Of a DNA stretch of 64,000 nt, positions 10,995-23,765 are shown in pieces. This DNA comes from Ligula intestinalis (Eukaryota > Platyhelminthes > Cestoda > Diphyllobothriidea > Diphyllobothriidae). Within the stretch, counting starts at the first letter, position 1; each line of letters begins with the position of its first letter. Under the pieces are notes generated by a model. The model made no database searches. It was given only the letters and a program-made list of their open reading frames with translations, and was not told the origin of the DNA. Position numbers and translations under genes: made by a program. Location of the stretch: assembly GCA_036362985.1 (NCBI GenBank), contig JAYGXS010000007.1, positions 9,001,079-9,065,078 of the forward strand, written 5' to 3'.

Positions 10995-11525
10995 TTGACT
11001 CAATTGTAAAGAACAAGCTGCCTCGGCGGGATTCCAATCCACACCACAGGTTGGGTGTTATAGCTCAGTCTGTTCTAACCCGATTCGTAGGCGGAAGAAG
11101 GCAAAATAGCGGTTCTGTCGGCAACGGCTTTATTTAACACCACACAAAGACAGCGGGGTTCTTTAGCTTGTCCACTCCAGCGTACTTGTACGGTTCCGGT
11201 CTTTTTTATGTTCCTGGTGTATGGTGTGCGCCTAGGTATTCTGCAACCTTGTCAAATGCGGCCACTGCCCACGCTGTGTGAGCGGTCGTCCCTTTCGCTC
11301 GACGCACGGCGTTGGCGGCCTGCATGCGGGCACGACCCAGTGTGGGCGGCCTACTGCGAGCGTAACCCAACCGGTCTGTTCTTCTCGTTGACTGCCGTGA
11401 GTGCCTGGGGGGTTCTGCCTCCCTAACAGAAGGTTTTTGGGCAGCCAAGGCTCTACCATTTAACTACGAGGTTCACGGTGAGCCGTGAATTTAAGTACAC
11501 CTGGTCGATTTACCTGCCCTACTGA
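10995..11525 (-). mobile_element. SINE-2 copy split by an insertion
   Basis: The first piece (10995-11065) carries the GACTCAATTGTAAAGAA tail and the CCTCGGCGGGATTC box-B-like segment. The second (about 11405-11525) carries the box-A-like part (CTCTACCATTTAACTACGAG on +) and the adjacent GTGAATTTAA block. Together they follow the order of the intact copy at 23470-23765. The middle is foreign sequence. Confidence 0.55.
11066..11400 (-). repeat. Repeat Y-like insertion inside SINE-2
   Basis: It has a GGCGGAAGAAGGCAAAATAG block followed by GGTTCTGTCGG, comparable with the start of repeat Y at 16190. It also contains one GCTGTGTGAGCGGTCGT unit that occurs as a 48-base tandem repeat at 16369-16490. 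Edges are approximate. Confidence 0.4.
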
Positions 11526-12561
11526 TTAAGCAGAATCCTAGCCACTCCAAACGCGAGCCCATAGGTGCGTAGTTTTTCAGTGAAAATGACTTGCCCTTTT
11601 GAAAAACGTTTGTCATAGCCGATTTGTTTGGTTTGGGGCAACAAACATAGACTACATGTTATCACTGATTGCCAGTTCGGTTTATAATTGTGGGTAAGCC
11701 GACAACATAAACATGTGCAAAGATCGTTATTCCAGTTGAAATTTCACCTGGAGTCTGGACGCTAATGGGCTTCCAGTTGGCTTGTGACGACTTAGGATCA
11801 ACAGAGCGGTCGTAAATCGAAGCGCAAAACTTGCAGATTATATGGACATGGGCTTTTTTAGTGAGACAACAGAACACTGTCGGCCGTCGTAGTGACTGGT
11901 CTTGGCTAGGGCTAGAAGAAACCAAGCGAAATGGCTTAATATACTAAGCGCTAGGCTCTATAAAATGCCATTAACATTTCAAAGTTTCTATCCAGGGATT
12001 CATGTGGCTACTCGGTGAGCATGCGTTTGCTTTTGATACCTTTTCACCAAGTCGACACTACCCCTTTAACACATCGTCCTTACCTGTCTCTGCCGTACTA
12101 GATGACACTGATGCATCTTCGCTGTCAATCTTCCAGTATGTATATGTTTTCCGCCCCTGGCACATGCACCACACGAGAAATCCCCGATTGAGAGTGCTAT
12201 GCTTCCTGTTTCCACTCTTTCAATAAGTTTTCCAAAATAAATAAGCTACTGAAAACAATATAGTAATATGTTTATTTTACTTACATATCCAGTTGGTCGT
12301 CTACAACCGGTTCCTTAAATGCACTGCACATTGCGTGAGAACAGATTGAGTTATGTGATCACTATACGCGAGTACGTGCCAACTACACAATTAACCCTAA
12401 TGGCCCTAACGGTTTCCTGTACAGAATATGCGCCTTGTTCTGTCCTTTATACCCTGCTTCCACAAATCAGAACTGACCTATGATCGCTGTGGTGGTTAAG
12501 GCATTTCCGCTACCAAACCGCTACAGCGCGGTTTGTGCTGCAATAACCGATAGTGAACGTA

Positions 12562-12790
12562 AAAAGAAAGACAGACTGTCTTGTTAATCAAAGTTATATA
12601 GATAACTCTAGAGAATCGAATTTCCTCGTAGCCTTTGGAAAAGTAAAAAAATCTCTTGGCTCTGCTAGTCACTACTCCCCAGCGTCAACGTTTCCGCCCC
12701 CATCGAGGCTTGAGCATTAATCAGCGTTGTTGTTGTTGGACATAAAATAGGTCTAGCAGGCTTAATCACCTGACGAAAAGCTCTACCATC
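12562..12790 (-). pseudogene. Decayed duplicate of the 3' end of the SIX gene
   Basis: This is highly similar to 13480-13705, which holds the last codons and 3' flank of the SIX-type gene. On the - strand the duplicate reads FSSGD, stop, AC, stop, then TYFMSNNNNAD and a stop, against FSSGDDEACKTDFMSNNSNNAD in the intact gene, so two codons have become stops. The duplication spacing is about 0.92 kb, and the interval contains repeat segments B and A. Confidence 0.8.
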
Positions 12791-13084
12791 GATTTCGATT
12801 GCACTCACCATATACCTAAGAGCAGGATTTGTGACACCACTCAGGTATTTTGAAAGTAGATGAGCAACCATCTACCACGCTCTAAACCCTCTCTCCGCTG
12901 GAACCGATGACAAGACAGAGTCGAAGTGGCTAAGCGGGAATCAGGCTATGTCGCTTCCTCCAATGCAGGCCAGAAACATCGCCTAACTTAGACTTAAGTG
13001 GCAGTAGCCTTTTATCCTGGTACTACTGCACTAAATACTCTCACTCGTCTGCTGCAGGTGTCCAGAAAGACTCAAGGACACCGA

Positions 13085-13485
13085 GTCAGATATTGTTACT
13101 ACTGCTACTACTATTTATACTGCTGCTTACTAGCAGTATAGCTGAGTGATACTAGTATTGGTACTATTACTGATGCTAATAATTGTTCAGAAATGACGCT
13201 GATTAGAGTCAGCGCTGGGCCTTTGTTCCTTCGATTTCAATTAGGAATGGGGACCTTGATTTATGCTATTCCAAGATTTTTGAGGCTTGGAACACATAAA
13301 TGCTTGTTCTGACTTTTACCTCCCCCCTCCTACCTCTATTTTACCAAAACTGTGCCAATTTTTTCCAAAAGTGTAGACTACGAGGGCTATGATACTACTG
13401 CTAGAAGTAGTATGCCAATCCTGGGAATGCTAATTCTCGTAGTCATACTTGGTAAGGCCAGTAATTAGTATGCTACAAGGAAAGA
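13085..13485 (+). repeat. Dispersed repeat, segments B (13085-13365) and A (13372-13485)
   Basis: Same family and strand as 2085-2540 in the LMX1-like intron, but with the segments in the opposite order. It sits directly downstream of the SIX gene's last exon, between the true 3' end and its duplicate. Confidence 0.7.
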
Positions 13486-13638
13486 CAGGCTGTGTTATTA
13501 ATCAAAGTTATATATATATATTTATAACTCTAGGGAATCAAATTTCTGCGTAGCCTTTGGAAAAGTACAAAAATCTCTTGGCTTTGCTGGTCACTACTTC
13601 CCAGCGTCAACGTTCCCGCCCCCTTCGAGACTTGAGCA

Positions 13639-14746
13639 TTAATCAGCATTGTTGCTATTGTTGGACATAAAATCGGTCTTGCAGGCTTCATCATCGCCCG
13701 AAGAAAATGGTAGGGGTAATGGGCAGACCATGGGCACGCCCGATTCATGATTTGGGGCACCTAGCGGGTGGCCCTGGTAGGGAAAGAGCTCACTGTGGGG
13801 CTTCTCGGGCAGGAAACAGTAGGGTCTGTCAGCACGCGGATGCTGTTGTTGTTGTTGTATCAGCTGCTGATGTTGCTGTTGCTGATGAATGAGGGGGTAG
13901 CAGCCTGTGGCGACCGGCATCGGCTGTCGCATCTCACCAAACACACACCGGTTTCGTACTCGCGCCTGGACTTCCAGTTGCAGCTGAAACCGACCGGAGA
14001 CAACGAGATTCTGCGAAGTGGAAGCGGAGGCACAGGAGGGGAAGCTTGCAGTATACTCATGACTGCCAAAGTCTTCCAACTTTGGCAGACCCGTCTCGTC
14101 AGCATCCTCTACGGAAGAGGAGCAGCCCTCGCTTTCAGACTGTTCCGCCTGCTCCAGCGGGAGGATGCCAGTCCATTGCTGGTGCATCTCGCTTGGACCA
14201 CGGGTAGGAGCCTGAAGGCCGATTGGCGCGGAAAGCCCAGATCCGGGTGGATCTGGAGCGCAGTGGAAGCAGCCGGCGGGCAGGGCTCGTTGACCGGTAC
14301 GCGAACTGTAAGCGGTGGCGGAACCAGTGGTAGTGGTGGATTCATAAGGCCAGCTCTGGTGGCATCTCAGGGAGGGCAGAAACATGTCGAGCAGACCCTG
14401 AGGCTCGGGAGTTCCGGGCAGCACTGGTGCAGCCGCCGGCAGAGCACCAAAGTTCTCCTGGAGAGACCAGTAGCCAAAGAACTTTGGCTGCCACTGGGGC
14501 CCTGATGTTGTCGGCACTGGGGCGGCGGCCGTTGCTGCGTCTTCGCCGGCCAGTGAGTTGTGGGCTACCACCGGAGGACAGGGAGGATTCGGGAAGCAGG
14601 GGTAATAGGTATTGCGTGCGGTATCAACAGCATCTGGTGTGTCCGCTTCGAGCCGCTGAGGTGGTGGGTAGTCTCCCGAAAGTTGGGCTTTAGAAGAAGG
14701 CGAAGCCACCGATGGATCCGACGCACACTCTGGCGAGACCACTTGA
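13639..14746 (-). CDS. SIX1/2-type homeobox protein, last exon
   Basis: This is the C-terminal exon of the sine oculis-like gene whose first exon is at 24588-25462. The acceptor is AG at 14748-14747 on the - strand; the exon then supplies one base that completes the AG-ending codon of exon 1 (AG|T, Ser), giving a junction NFSQVVSPE. Among nearby AG sites only this one keeps the phase. The 368 encoded residues are low-complexity, with acidic Ser/Glu (SESEGCSSSVEDADE near 14130), Pro-rich parts and two Gln runs near 13840-13880, and end in SNNSNNAD before a TAA at 13641-13639. SIX1/2 tails are poorly conserved, so this call depends on phase, strand and position rather than on a domain. An alternative acceptor or an extra small exon in the 9.8-kb intron is possible. 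Confidence 0.75.
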
Positions 14747-16187
14747 CTTGATGTAAAAATACCAGTTACTGTAATTATTTCAGTAGTTTGCATAGCAGTA
14801 ATAAAATTTGCTTGTTGACCTCAATATAACTGGAGGTGCGCTCTGCTGAGCCGCAGCAGCAGATGCACTCTCATTGGCTGATTGGATAGTTGCAGCAGTG
14901 GCAGCCTTTGCTGAAATGCGTCGAATATTTTTGAATGAATTTTTGTCATTTATTAAATTCCACTTTGGTAAATTTAATACAATGTAAAAACTACACTTAA
15001 GCAAAGCACTGATGTGCGATATCTGGCTGTAAGTGGCCAGTAAGCCTGTGGGATTTGCCTCTAACGATAATTTGCTCATAGACTTTGAACCATAAATTTA
15101 ACTTTGTATCATCGGACACCAAAATCATATTGACGCCTTGGTTAAGTTTTTGCTTATGGAAGAATGTTTGATCATCATATCGACATAACAAGGTCGGATA
15201 CCGTTGCTGTGCTCAAACGGCAGATGGATTACTTAATTTTTGGTAATCGATGACTCTCACTGCAGGACTATGTCAGGCCAGCCATGACCTTTACTCTAGG
15301 ATTTTATGTTATTCTGTAACCCTTATGTTATTCTGTAACCCTTAGATGTATATATATCATTGTATTTTTTAAATCGACTGTACATGCATTAGGTCATGAA
15401 GTGTTAACGCCCGTAACCGTCAAAAACATACAAATATGCATAAAATAACGAAAATAACAGTGGAAAAGTTTTGTTCAGTAAGGTTGCCTGATATCTAATG
15501 CACTTTAAATTATCCAAACGGACTTTTAGTGTTTCATACTAAACAGTATGTGGTGCATGAATGCGTTTTTTTCACAGGTTTCGATAGTATCTCATTTTCG
15601 CAAAAAATAATACTTCTGAGAATGCACGTTATGATTTAATCTGTATATGAGGAGTACCAATGAGGATGAGAATGACACTTATCATTAACAGCCATCGAAA
15701 CTGCGCTAGTACAGTGTGGACTAACGCCGTATCTTTAAGTGCTGTTTCACGAAATGTCAAGCAAAATTCTGAAACATGTTTTCCATTAGAAAAGGTTAAT
15801 GAAACTAGCTGGTAGCATAACTTATCATACAGACTTATCCCAAGATAGTTCAGTCACGCTCGGGGCTTTCTGTCAGCGTCTTGCAAAAAGCATACTCTGT
15901 AAAACTTGTATACGTATGCAGTATGCAGTTTTCTCATTGGTTTTCGATGCCCCTTTAAATTGGACTGGCTTTCATAGAAAACATATACGAAAATATGTTT
16001 TCTTGCACTCTCCTGAAAGCAAACTATGCCTTCTTTAAGTGTAATACCTTAAGAGAGGATACATTTTGGTTTTAAAAAAAGTTTTAATTATGCAATTTTT
16101 AATACCATGAACTATTCAGTCATACCACATCATATCCTACAATTGGTTAATGGTGCCTATAAAGTATACAATGCTATCTATATATGA

Positions 16188-16600
16188 TATGACCCCAGGA
16201 GTAATAGGTAGAAGGAGGCAAAGTCGGTTCTGATCGTAAGAGTCTTTATTCATGACAATACAGCGACAGCAGGATCCTTAGCTTCTTCAATACAGCCTAT
16301 CTATGAGGCTCTGGCCCTCTAAAATACTCCTGGCCCAATAGCATGCGACCGCTGTTCTGGCCTGCCGCGCTGTGTGAGTGGTCGTTACGTATGCCTTCTA
16401 ATCGATAGTTCCCCAAGCTGCGTGAACGGTCGTCGCGTGTGGACGCTGATCGATAATTCTTCACGCTGTGTGAGCGGTCGTTAGCGTTCGCCGTTTGCCT
16501 GTGCGCATGATTCCAGGCCGTGGGCTCTGAGTGCATGGCCGCTGGCGTCCCTATACCAATATCCATTGCAAAATCGGTAACGATGGCTTATAAATGTCAC
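16188..16600 (-). repeat. Dispersed repeat Y, copy 3
   Basis: It opens with AGTAATAGGTAGAAGGAGGC and GGTTCTGATCGTAAGAGTC, shared with 7985-8030. The centre is a 48-base tandem repeat. The distal part shares CTCTGAGTGC with 8240. Confidence 0.55.
16369..16490 (-). repeat. Minisatellite, 48-base period, about 2.5 units
   Basis: Units start at 16369, 16417 and 16465, each beginning GCTGTGTGAGTGGTCGT or a close variant (GCTGCGTGAACGGTCGT, GCTGTGTGAGCGGTCGT). The 48-base period keeps frame: on the - strand it reads as imperfect 16-residue units such as NDRSHSVKNYRSAST. A single unit also occurs near 11272. Confidence 0.8.
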
Positions 16601-17959
16601 CATAGGATAATGTAGCGACCTCTTATAATAAGCCATGCTTTGGTTACGTGCCTGTGGGGCACGACCCGTGTGTCTGGCTTTCGTGCCTACCAGTCCCTGC
16701 TCGCTAGGCGATGTCAAACCTCCGATTATGGTCACCGACGTCTCTGGCCAACTCGCCTACCACTTACCAAGGCAATGTTAGAAAAGGACCTAAAGGTGGT
16801 GACTGCTTATTCTCGAATGCTTCTGGAGCAGGCGACCAACTGCCTGTTGCAGACCTACAGACCCGGCGACTACATCGACTGGAAGCGACTCTAGACTCCG
16901 GCCCACTCATGGCTGGAGTGCACTCCTCTGGGAGTCACTTACTCATTACTCATATTCTGCTCATTGAACACTTCATTAAATTATCCATACAAATCTGGTC
17001 TTCCACGCCTTATCCTATTTACTAGCTTATAACTATTGGGATACGTTGTATCTTCTATCATCCGGCCGGACTACTTCGTATCCCGCAATGTCATAACCCA
17101 AAAGACCTGTGATATGCAAACGATCTTAATATAGAAAATATTTCTCTTACATGTAGCGGTAGCAAATAAAAATAACTATTTAGTCTACTGTGAATGACTA
17201 TTTACAACTATTAAAAAGCAACTTAAATGAAACTATCCACAAGCAGATATATAGATACTTGCATACGACGAAAACTGATTTTCATCAGTTGTAACGTTTG
17301 GTTCCTGTTGTAATATGTTGTTCAATGGACATACTAGGACTACATGCGAAAGGAAAGGCATTCTTTTTAACACTGATCTCATAAAGCATAACTTGGGATT
17401 TAGGATTACTGTAGTTATACCTAAAACCTATTCTTACCCGAAAACCGATGAAAAAGATACATAATACCTAAGTGAATATTGTCAAAAATATACTCGTGAG
17501 ATTGATCAATAATAAGCTCGTTCAGTAGCCAGCCTCCCAATATATCTTGGGATACGGCTGCACGATAATCAGCGTTGCAACACTGCTTGAGTAAGTTGTT
17601 CGAATTGAAAATGTTTTTCAGAATTTCGGTCGACATTTCACGTGATATGGATTCCATTATAGGTCTGGATCAAATGTCCAATTGGCGCATGACCACGCTC
17701 CTGTTTACGTTCGTTCACGTCCTCATTACCCCCATTAGCTACAGAATCAAACCAACGTTGCCCCCGAATGAGGCTTCTCCATGGGTGCTGTCTGCTGCAG
17801 CATTGGTCAGTTTTGAAGCCTTTGATTATCAGCCGCCTACCAAAATCACTGCAGACGTTTGGATCAGCAGACTTGGCGAGAAATAAATTTTATTGGGCAT
17901 CGGCGTATCTCGTGATAGCCAGTGCACCTACTTATCAACATGCCGTCTCAGATCCGCCC

Positions 17960-18254
17960 AACTGCCCCTGTCCGTTCACTGATCGAGCCACGCTTGACGC
18001 AGCACTGGTCTGGTGAGAGCTCAGCGCCAATCGACACTGCAGCCTTTGCTGATTGGTTGAAGGCGGACAGAGCCAAGGCGCACGCACGCAATATGTACCG
18101 AGGATAAAAATATGGCTAGGACTCGGCCATAGGGAGCACCTATTTCCACCGCCTACTGGGCCGCATCTACACTCTCTAGTCTCAGTATAGCTTGTATTTC
18201 CAAACTGTTGATTTTGTGAAGCCTCGTGCTGACGATCCCTTGAGTTTCAAAGAT
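17960..18254 (+). mobile_element. Probable 5' LTR of a CsRn1-type Ty3/gypsy element
   Basis: This lies directly before a tRNA-Trp primer-binding site. It has a TATA-like GGATAAAAATATGG near 18103-18116 and ends near TTTCA, five bases before the binding site. The left edge is uncertain, and no gag or pol frame follows, so it is a fragment. Confidence 0.5.
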
Positions 18255-18272
18255 TGGTGACCCCGACGTGAT
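18255..18272 (+). promoter_or_regulatory. tRNA-Trp primer-binding site of an LTR retrotransposon
   Basis: The 18 bases TGGTGACCCCGACGTGAT are the reverse complement of the 3' end of metazoan tRNA-Trp including CCA. CsRn1-like Ty3/gypsy elements of flukes prime from this tRNA. Confidence 0.8.
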
Positions 18273-19539
18273 ACGAACACGCAATACTCTGAGCTGGGTT
18301 CAGTACGTTGTCTGTTTTTAATATGAGGTAGGTTACAGAGAGCAAACTATATCCTTACACCCTCCTGTGGTTGATTCTGAACTACACAGTCAATAATTAA
18401 TGCCCCCTCTCGAACTATTACACGGACACAGAATGCGGACGCACAAAGTACACTCCACGGATCGGGCTAAGTTTGCATGAGTGGTTAACTATTGACGTTC
18501 ATGCGCGGGGCACGCGCTAGACGCTGCGCCAGCTACTACTGTGGAACGGGAAAGAAACAGTGGGGCCGAGCTTGAGGTGCCCTTATTCATGACCAATGGA
18601 GACATTCCTAAATGCGGCAAGTCTTACATACGCAATATAATGCCCTGTCAGCCATGCTTTGGAAGGTTTTCGGCTGATTTTCTCCACCCAGACTTACTCT
18701 GGGCTAGGATTCAGGCTGCAATGTCTCCCCTTCTAGCCTTTCGGGTAATCTCGCTTAAATGTGATCCCAGTCACTTTTGACGCAGATCCTAATATAAATA
18801 AAATTTATTATTGAAATTAAAATAGTAGTATGTTTATAGTTATCACAGTAAATCATCGAGGTGCATGTGTAGTAGGCGTAGATGGATTGGTCGGTCTTTT
18901 TATTCATTGTGCTCCTACCAATTTCCATTATTGGTGACTTTATCGTGCTGTTTGAACACTGTATGCTTGGAATGAGTGAACTGGAGGGACGCGGGCCAGG
19001 TCAGTTCTTAAAAAACGAATTCCTGCGCACGTTACGATTAATGGTTGGACAGCGCTGGAACGCATAGCTTCCGAGCTCATGTGACAGCTACCATCATCTC
19101 CTGGGACAACGGTGGGCTTAAAATCTTCCGACCGCCCAGCTATCGCAATTGAAAAACAATAGTACTTTAGCGTATTACCCATGATTTTGAATAGGACCTT
19201 TTAATGGACAGGAAAGTCAATTAGTCGTTGATCTACATGTCTTAAACTCGAGCGAGTCGTTATTCGTGAATTGAGGCTTAAAAACAAAAGTTAACACTAT
19301 CTATTTGTCAGTCATCTGGGCGGCCGTATGGGGACAACCCAATACGCGGAAATAACAGACTGGGATGAATATTTTTGGCCTAATAAACATAATCAGCTAG
19401 CTATTTCTTAACTCGGGCCTGGATACCCCATTGTTCAAGCTCAGCTTCTTTGTTCATGAAACGCTACGTCTGACGTTATATCCCTAAGGCACTGATGCAT
19501 TTCCTTATTTCGTTTACTGTTTACTGACCACACCTTAAC

Positions 19540-19680
19540 TGGAACTTGACGCGGTTGTGATCATGCCCGATCTGGCCGGTCTCGATTATGCCATGGATTT
19601 TACCTCAGCCTGTGTGACGGTCCGCGGCACCGGATCTGGACAGCTAAACGCTGGAGAGCAACGTAGACGAACGCCGATAA
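19540..19680 (-). pseudogene. Possible RTE-type non-LTR retrotransposon C-terminal remnant
   Basis: On the - strand one frame reads LSRSGAADRHTG, stop, GKIHGIIETG, resembling the C-terminal end of RTE-type polymerases in flatworms (LSRSAAADRHAW, then a short IIEAG-like end). It is short and has a stop, so it is weak. Confidence 0.35.
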
Positions 19681-22600
19681 TCCAAGAACCATTTCCCGTT
19701 CCTAAGGAACTATTTCGAGCCAGATTTTGAAGAGGCCTCCAATTGGGCATTGGTACCACACTTGCCGCAACGGCCACGTTTACCCACCACAAAATTTGCT
19801 GCACGATAAGTGTTAAGTGCGAGCGAGATAGATTCTGTTCAATTCATCATCCGTATAACTCAGCTCAACTGGAAATCTGCCCTGTTTCCTCGTCCTCTTT
19901 CGTGGTGCAGTTCTGAGCTGCTGATGCCATCAAAGCAATGCCTGGGAAGGCTAAGCTTCAGATGCCAACGTCTTACAGATATGACGTCCGTGTTTTGAAG
20001 GGATTCTAATTCGCAGTTGCCACGATGCCTGGAACAATGAATTCTACCAGAGACCCGGTGTGGATTGGAGAAACCTCAGTGGAGCGACCGATATACTACG
20101 CGCAACGCCAAAAACATAGACACACATTCAGTGAATGTGAATCAATCTCCTGTGTAGCCCTCGTAGATCCCAGAAGCCCCATCTATACCGTGAGTTGCGA
20201 TCGATTTGGTTACGCCAGGATAAAATGATTGTACCCAAGAATACAACGCTGCGAGTAGGGTAACTTCCTGGCGAGTTGGCGGGTTGTTGTGCCGGCATGA
20301 GGTTTTTCATTTGCCCTAACCGTTTTAGCCTCATATTCTCTGTAATGTACACAGAGGTCCGTCTTGGGGATCAACCAGACGTAGACATAAACTTGCAGGC
20401 CTACGGGTAAATAGTCAATATCGGTTACACCCAGATCCTCGAAGAGGTGACAAAATTAAACTAGAGAATGTGCCGCATCACTCAACGCTCATGATTCATT
20501 TTTCAATGCCGATGTATTTGTTGCATTCCCCCCAACGTCCTTGTGTTCAAGACGCGTTAGGATGATCCCCTGTTAAAGGTCAACCAGAACTCGCGAAAGC
20601 CCACCAAACAACTTACTGGCATAATTATAAACATGCTACTATCTATATTTCAATAGTGTGCCTTGCTTGCATTGGGATCGACCACGCAAACATCACCTGT
20701 CAGACCAGATCCGGAATGTGTGACCTCCTTATAATAGAAGCCGGTCTACTGAAAATCAAGCCTGGAGCAGATATCTCGCGAGGCTCAGGTCTCTCTGGGT
20801 GTGCCAACCAGTTGGTTTTCCCGGACTTGCAAAAGGGTCATAATGGATATTAGTGAGGACCGCTCTTCTGGACGATTCCACAAGGATACTCCTCCCTATG
20901 AAACAAACGTCTGGAAGAAGAACAGTGACATCTCGCAATCCTTTCGCCATCAAAAACGGCATCTTGAGACAAGTCTTCTGGCATTGTAAGGGAAAAAGCA
21001 GTGAAGATCTAATATGTAAGTCCTTAGTTTTATTCGCATAAAATGTCTGCTTATATTGGCTTATGCTGGCATGTTCTAATCAGGTGGAGTTTCTAGGGGT
21101 GCAAGTATTCTCAATACTGCCCGCAGACTCTGTTGATTGGCCCGTTCATCTGTCCTGTTGGTAAAACTACTGCTAGAATCCTCCCCGCTTTACATGAATC
21201 CCGAGGCCGTATTTTTGCAGCACTAGATCCTTGTCGAAGTTACGGGCTTTTCAAATTGAGCCGCCATTTTTTTCCTCTTTCCATTCGCGTGTAACTTTTC
21301 TTACATGTACGTCGGTTGGCCTACTTCGCTCATTATAAACCGATTTTATCCCTCCATGTTTGTTTAATTACAATGGGTTCATGATTGCACGAGGTCATGA
21401 CGCTAGCGCCGTTTTGAAAGCAGTCCAATTTGGCCTATATTTGACGACTATTCCAAGAACATTTATCCACAAGTTCGGAATTTGCAATCATTGGCGATTA
21501 TGGATTACTTTTGAGTCCCCGGTGTCGTGAATTTGTGCACCCAACTTTATACATTTTGAGTGGAGGATTTTTGCTGAAAATTGGGAATGATATTTTCAAA
21601 CTAAAGTGTATATCTTTCTCTTAAATAGCTGCCGACTGGTCGCAATAAGGTTCCCATACCACGAGATAAATTCGTTGCAATCATTGGCGCAGGTCAAACA
21701 TCTCAATAACAGTTATGGGGGGGGGGAGGGGGGAACAATATAAGGGCCGTGAAACCGCCATGTCTGTGCGTGACAATCTGGCACCCTGGTAGATGCGTTG
21801 GACCAACAGCACGGGGACTAGATCAGGACACGGCAGACCTTAGTCGGGTTACACTGCCATAACAAATGCTGACCAAAGAAGGAGGCTATGGTGACACGCG
21901 TAGGCGGTCAAACTGTCATGTGACATTTACGACCATGGAATCTCGCCCATCCACACTGCAGACGATATATCCTCCTATGTGATAGTAACTTGTATAAACA
22001 CGCGCCGAGGATCGGTACAGCAACAAAACGCGAACCCAGAAATCCTCCCGGGATTATGCAGTTGAGATCCATAGTCTAGCAGCTGCAAGGAAATTCCCAC
22101 CAATGAAAGTCAGGCACTGAATCATCTCTGTCGTTCCAGGGACGAAATCTGGTGACCCCTGATTACATACGGATGTCCGGAGCAGGAATATGTTCAGACG
22201 TGAATCACAGACAGGGATCAGTCTTGGAGGCCCTAACTGCGAAAAAAAGGCATCAAACAGGGCTGCATACGAACAACCACCATCTCCAGGTTCATGCTCT
22301 TGGACATATCAGTGGATGTTTGCCGTGTGGAGCGGAACGGAGTCAACAGGAAGTACCGGTTCGATCAATAGAAATCGAAGAGGAACTTGTGGGTCTGTGG
22401 CCCCACTTAGTACATACTTGTAATAAATATCTACTAACGTTATGTTAGTACGCTTGCGGTAGCCCTCTTCTCTTTCATTCATCCACCGTCATGTCTACAT
22501 TTTCTCGGGTTTTTCTTGCTTGTTCAATACCGAATGGGTATTTGGCCCCAATTACTCCATACCCAAATGAAATACCTACTTGTGTACTTTGAGTAGCTTC

Positions 22601-23469
22601 AACTTAACTCCCTCCCCTTTCAATTATGCCTTCTTGAAGTGGTTCCAGCAGGGTTAGCGTTCGACTTAGGGCCAGAGCCTAGGGTCCCGATTTAAGATGA
22701 GGGTGCGGGGGCTGGATTTAGGCAAATAGGGTAACGCTAGTGCTAGCGTGACGCTTCGTCTAGCGGGTAGGCTATCAGTGTTGTACATTTCAATTAGAAC
22801 TTCAGTCTTGATCATCATCAGATTCAAATTTAGAAATCAATTCGTCTTACTTTCTCCGTCAGTTTGCTTGTTTATCACGTCGTGGAATCAATTCGCCTGG
22901 AGTCTCAAAGCTAGGCCCTGGTCGTCATTGATTCCGACCGTTTACAGCTTTTTACGCTTTATTTGTGTATCTAAATATGCCGCTGTCGTAAATTCCTATT
23001 TTACTTCTTACTTCCCGAGCGCAGTCATACGTCAGTTTAGTTTGCATCCACTCATCATTACCCGCCCAGAAAATCGGTTGAGAAAGTTCAACTGACGTGA
23101 AAATTATCATCTCCAGACTTATTGTAGTCCTATTTGGTGAAAAATGCAACTAAAATCTGTGCACTGCATAAAAATAACTACAAATTTAGAGGAATGGCGA
23201 AAGAAAAATATTAAAGGTAGCCGCTTTTTACTTGAAGAAAGCTAACCATCCGTGTGATTTGACAGATACTGGTAGATGCTGAAGCACTAAACTCGGCAAA
23301 CTGACGGTTCGACTTCTTTTCACATCTGCTGCCTAAGCCATGAGAATTTATCTCCTTCCTCCACAGTGTCTAATCTCGCGAGGCTATATGAATGGTACGA
23401 TGATTGCATTGATTTACTCCAATCGTCCCGTTTCATTCGTCTGCGTGGTACATTCTGGCGATTAATATA

Positions 23470-23765
23470 CCTTTTATTAGGAAGGTTTGGCAGATTTTGA
23501 TAAGTTAGTTGACCCAATTGTGAAAAATTCGCTGCCTCGGTGGGATTCGAACTCACACAGCAGGGAAGGCTTTTGCGCAACCAACGTCCTACCATTGAGC
23601 TACGAAGCACACCGTGAGACGTGAATTTAATTACACTTGGATCAGTTTGCTTGCCCAGTCTTATTGCACGTATGGAATCCACCATTACGGCTACAGGAAG
23701 TTGACTGTCGAGGCAGGATTTCCTAGGCAATCAGCTATAATCCATCAGAATGACTACTAGGGTTT
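23470..23765 (-). mobile_element. SINE-2 (tRNA-derived), near full-length copy
   Basis: On the - strand the order is: 5' leader with GTCATTCTGATGGATTATAG, a GTGTAATTAAATTC block, a tRNA-like part with box A (GTAGCTCAATGGTAGGACG) and box B (GAGTTCGAATCCCACC), then GCAGCGAATTTTTCACAATT and GGGTCAAC. This is the clearest copy and was used as reference for the family. Confidence 0.75.

Larger units (their letters stand above)
10098..12561. other. Intergenic region with a nested SINE
   Basis: No gene is recognised. It holds a SINE-2 copy (10995-11525) interrupted by a repeat Y-like insertion (11066-11400). The rest, including 10100-10990 and 11530-12560, shows no feature I can name. Confidence 0.6.

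Noticed and set aside
13707..14693. + strand open frames opposite the SIX last exon.
   Set aside because: Shadows of the - strand coding exon, with no domain of their own.
16640..17025. Overlapping open frames with a plausible peptide end.
   Set aside because: No domain recognised, two frames open at once, next to repeat Y; probably repeat sequence.
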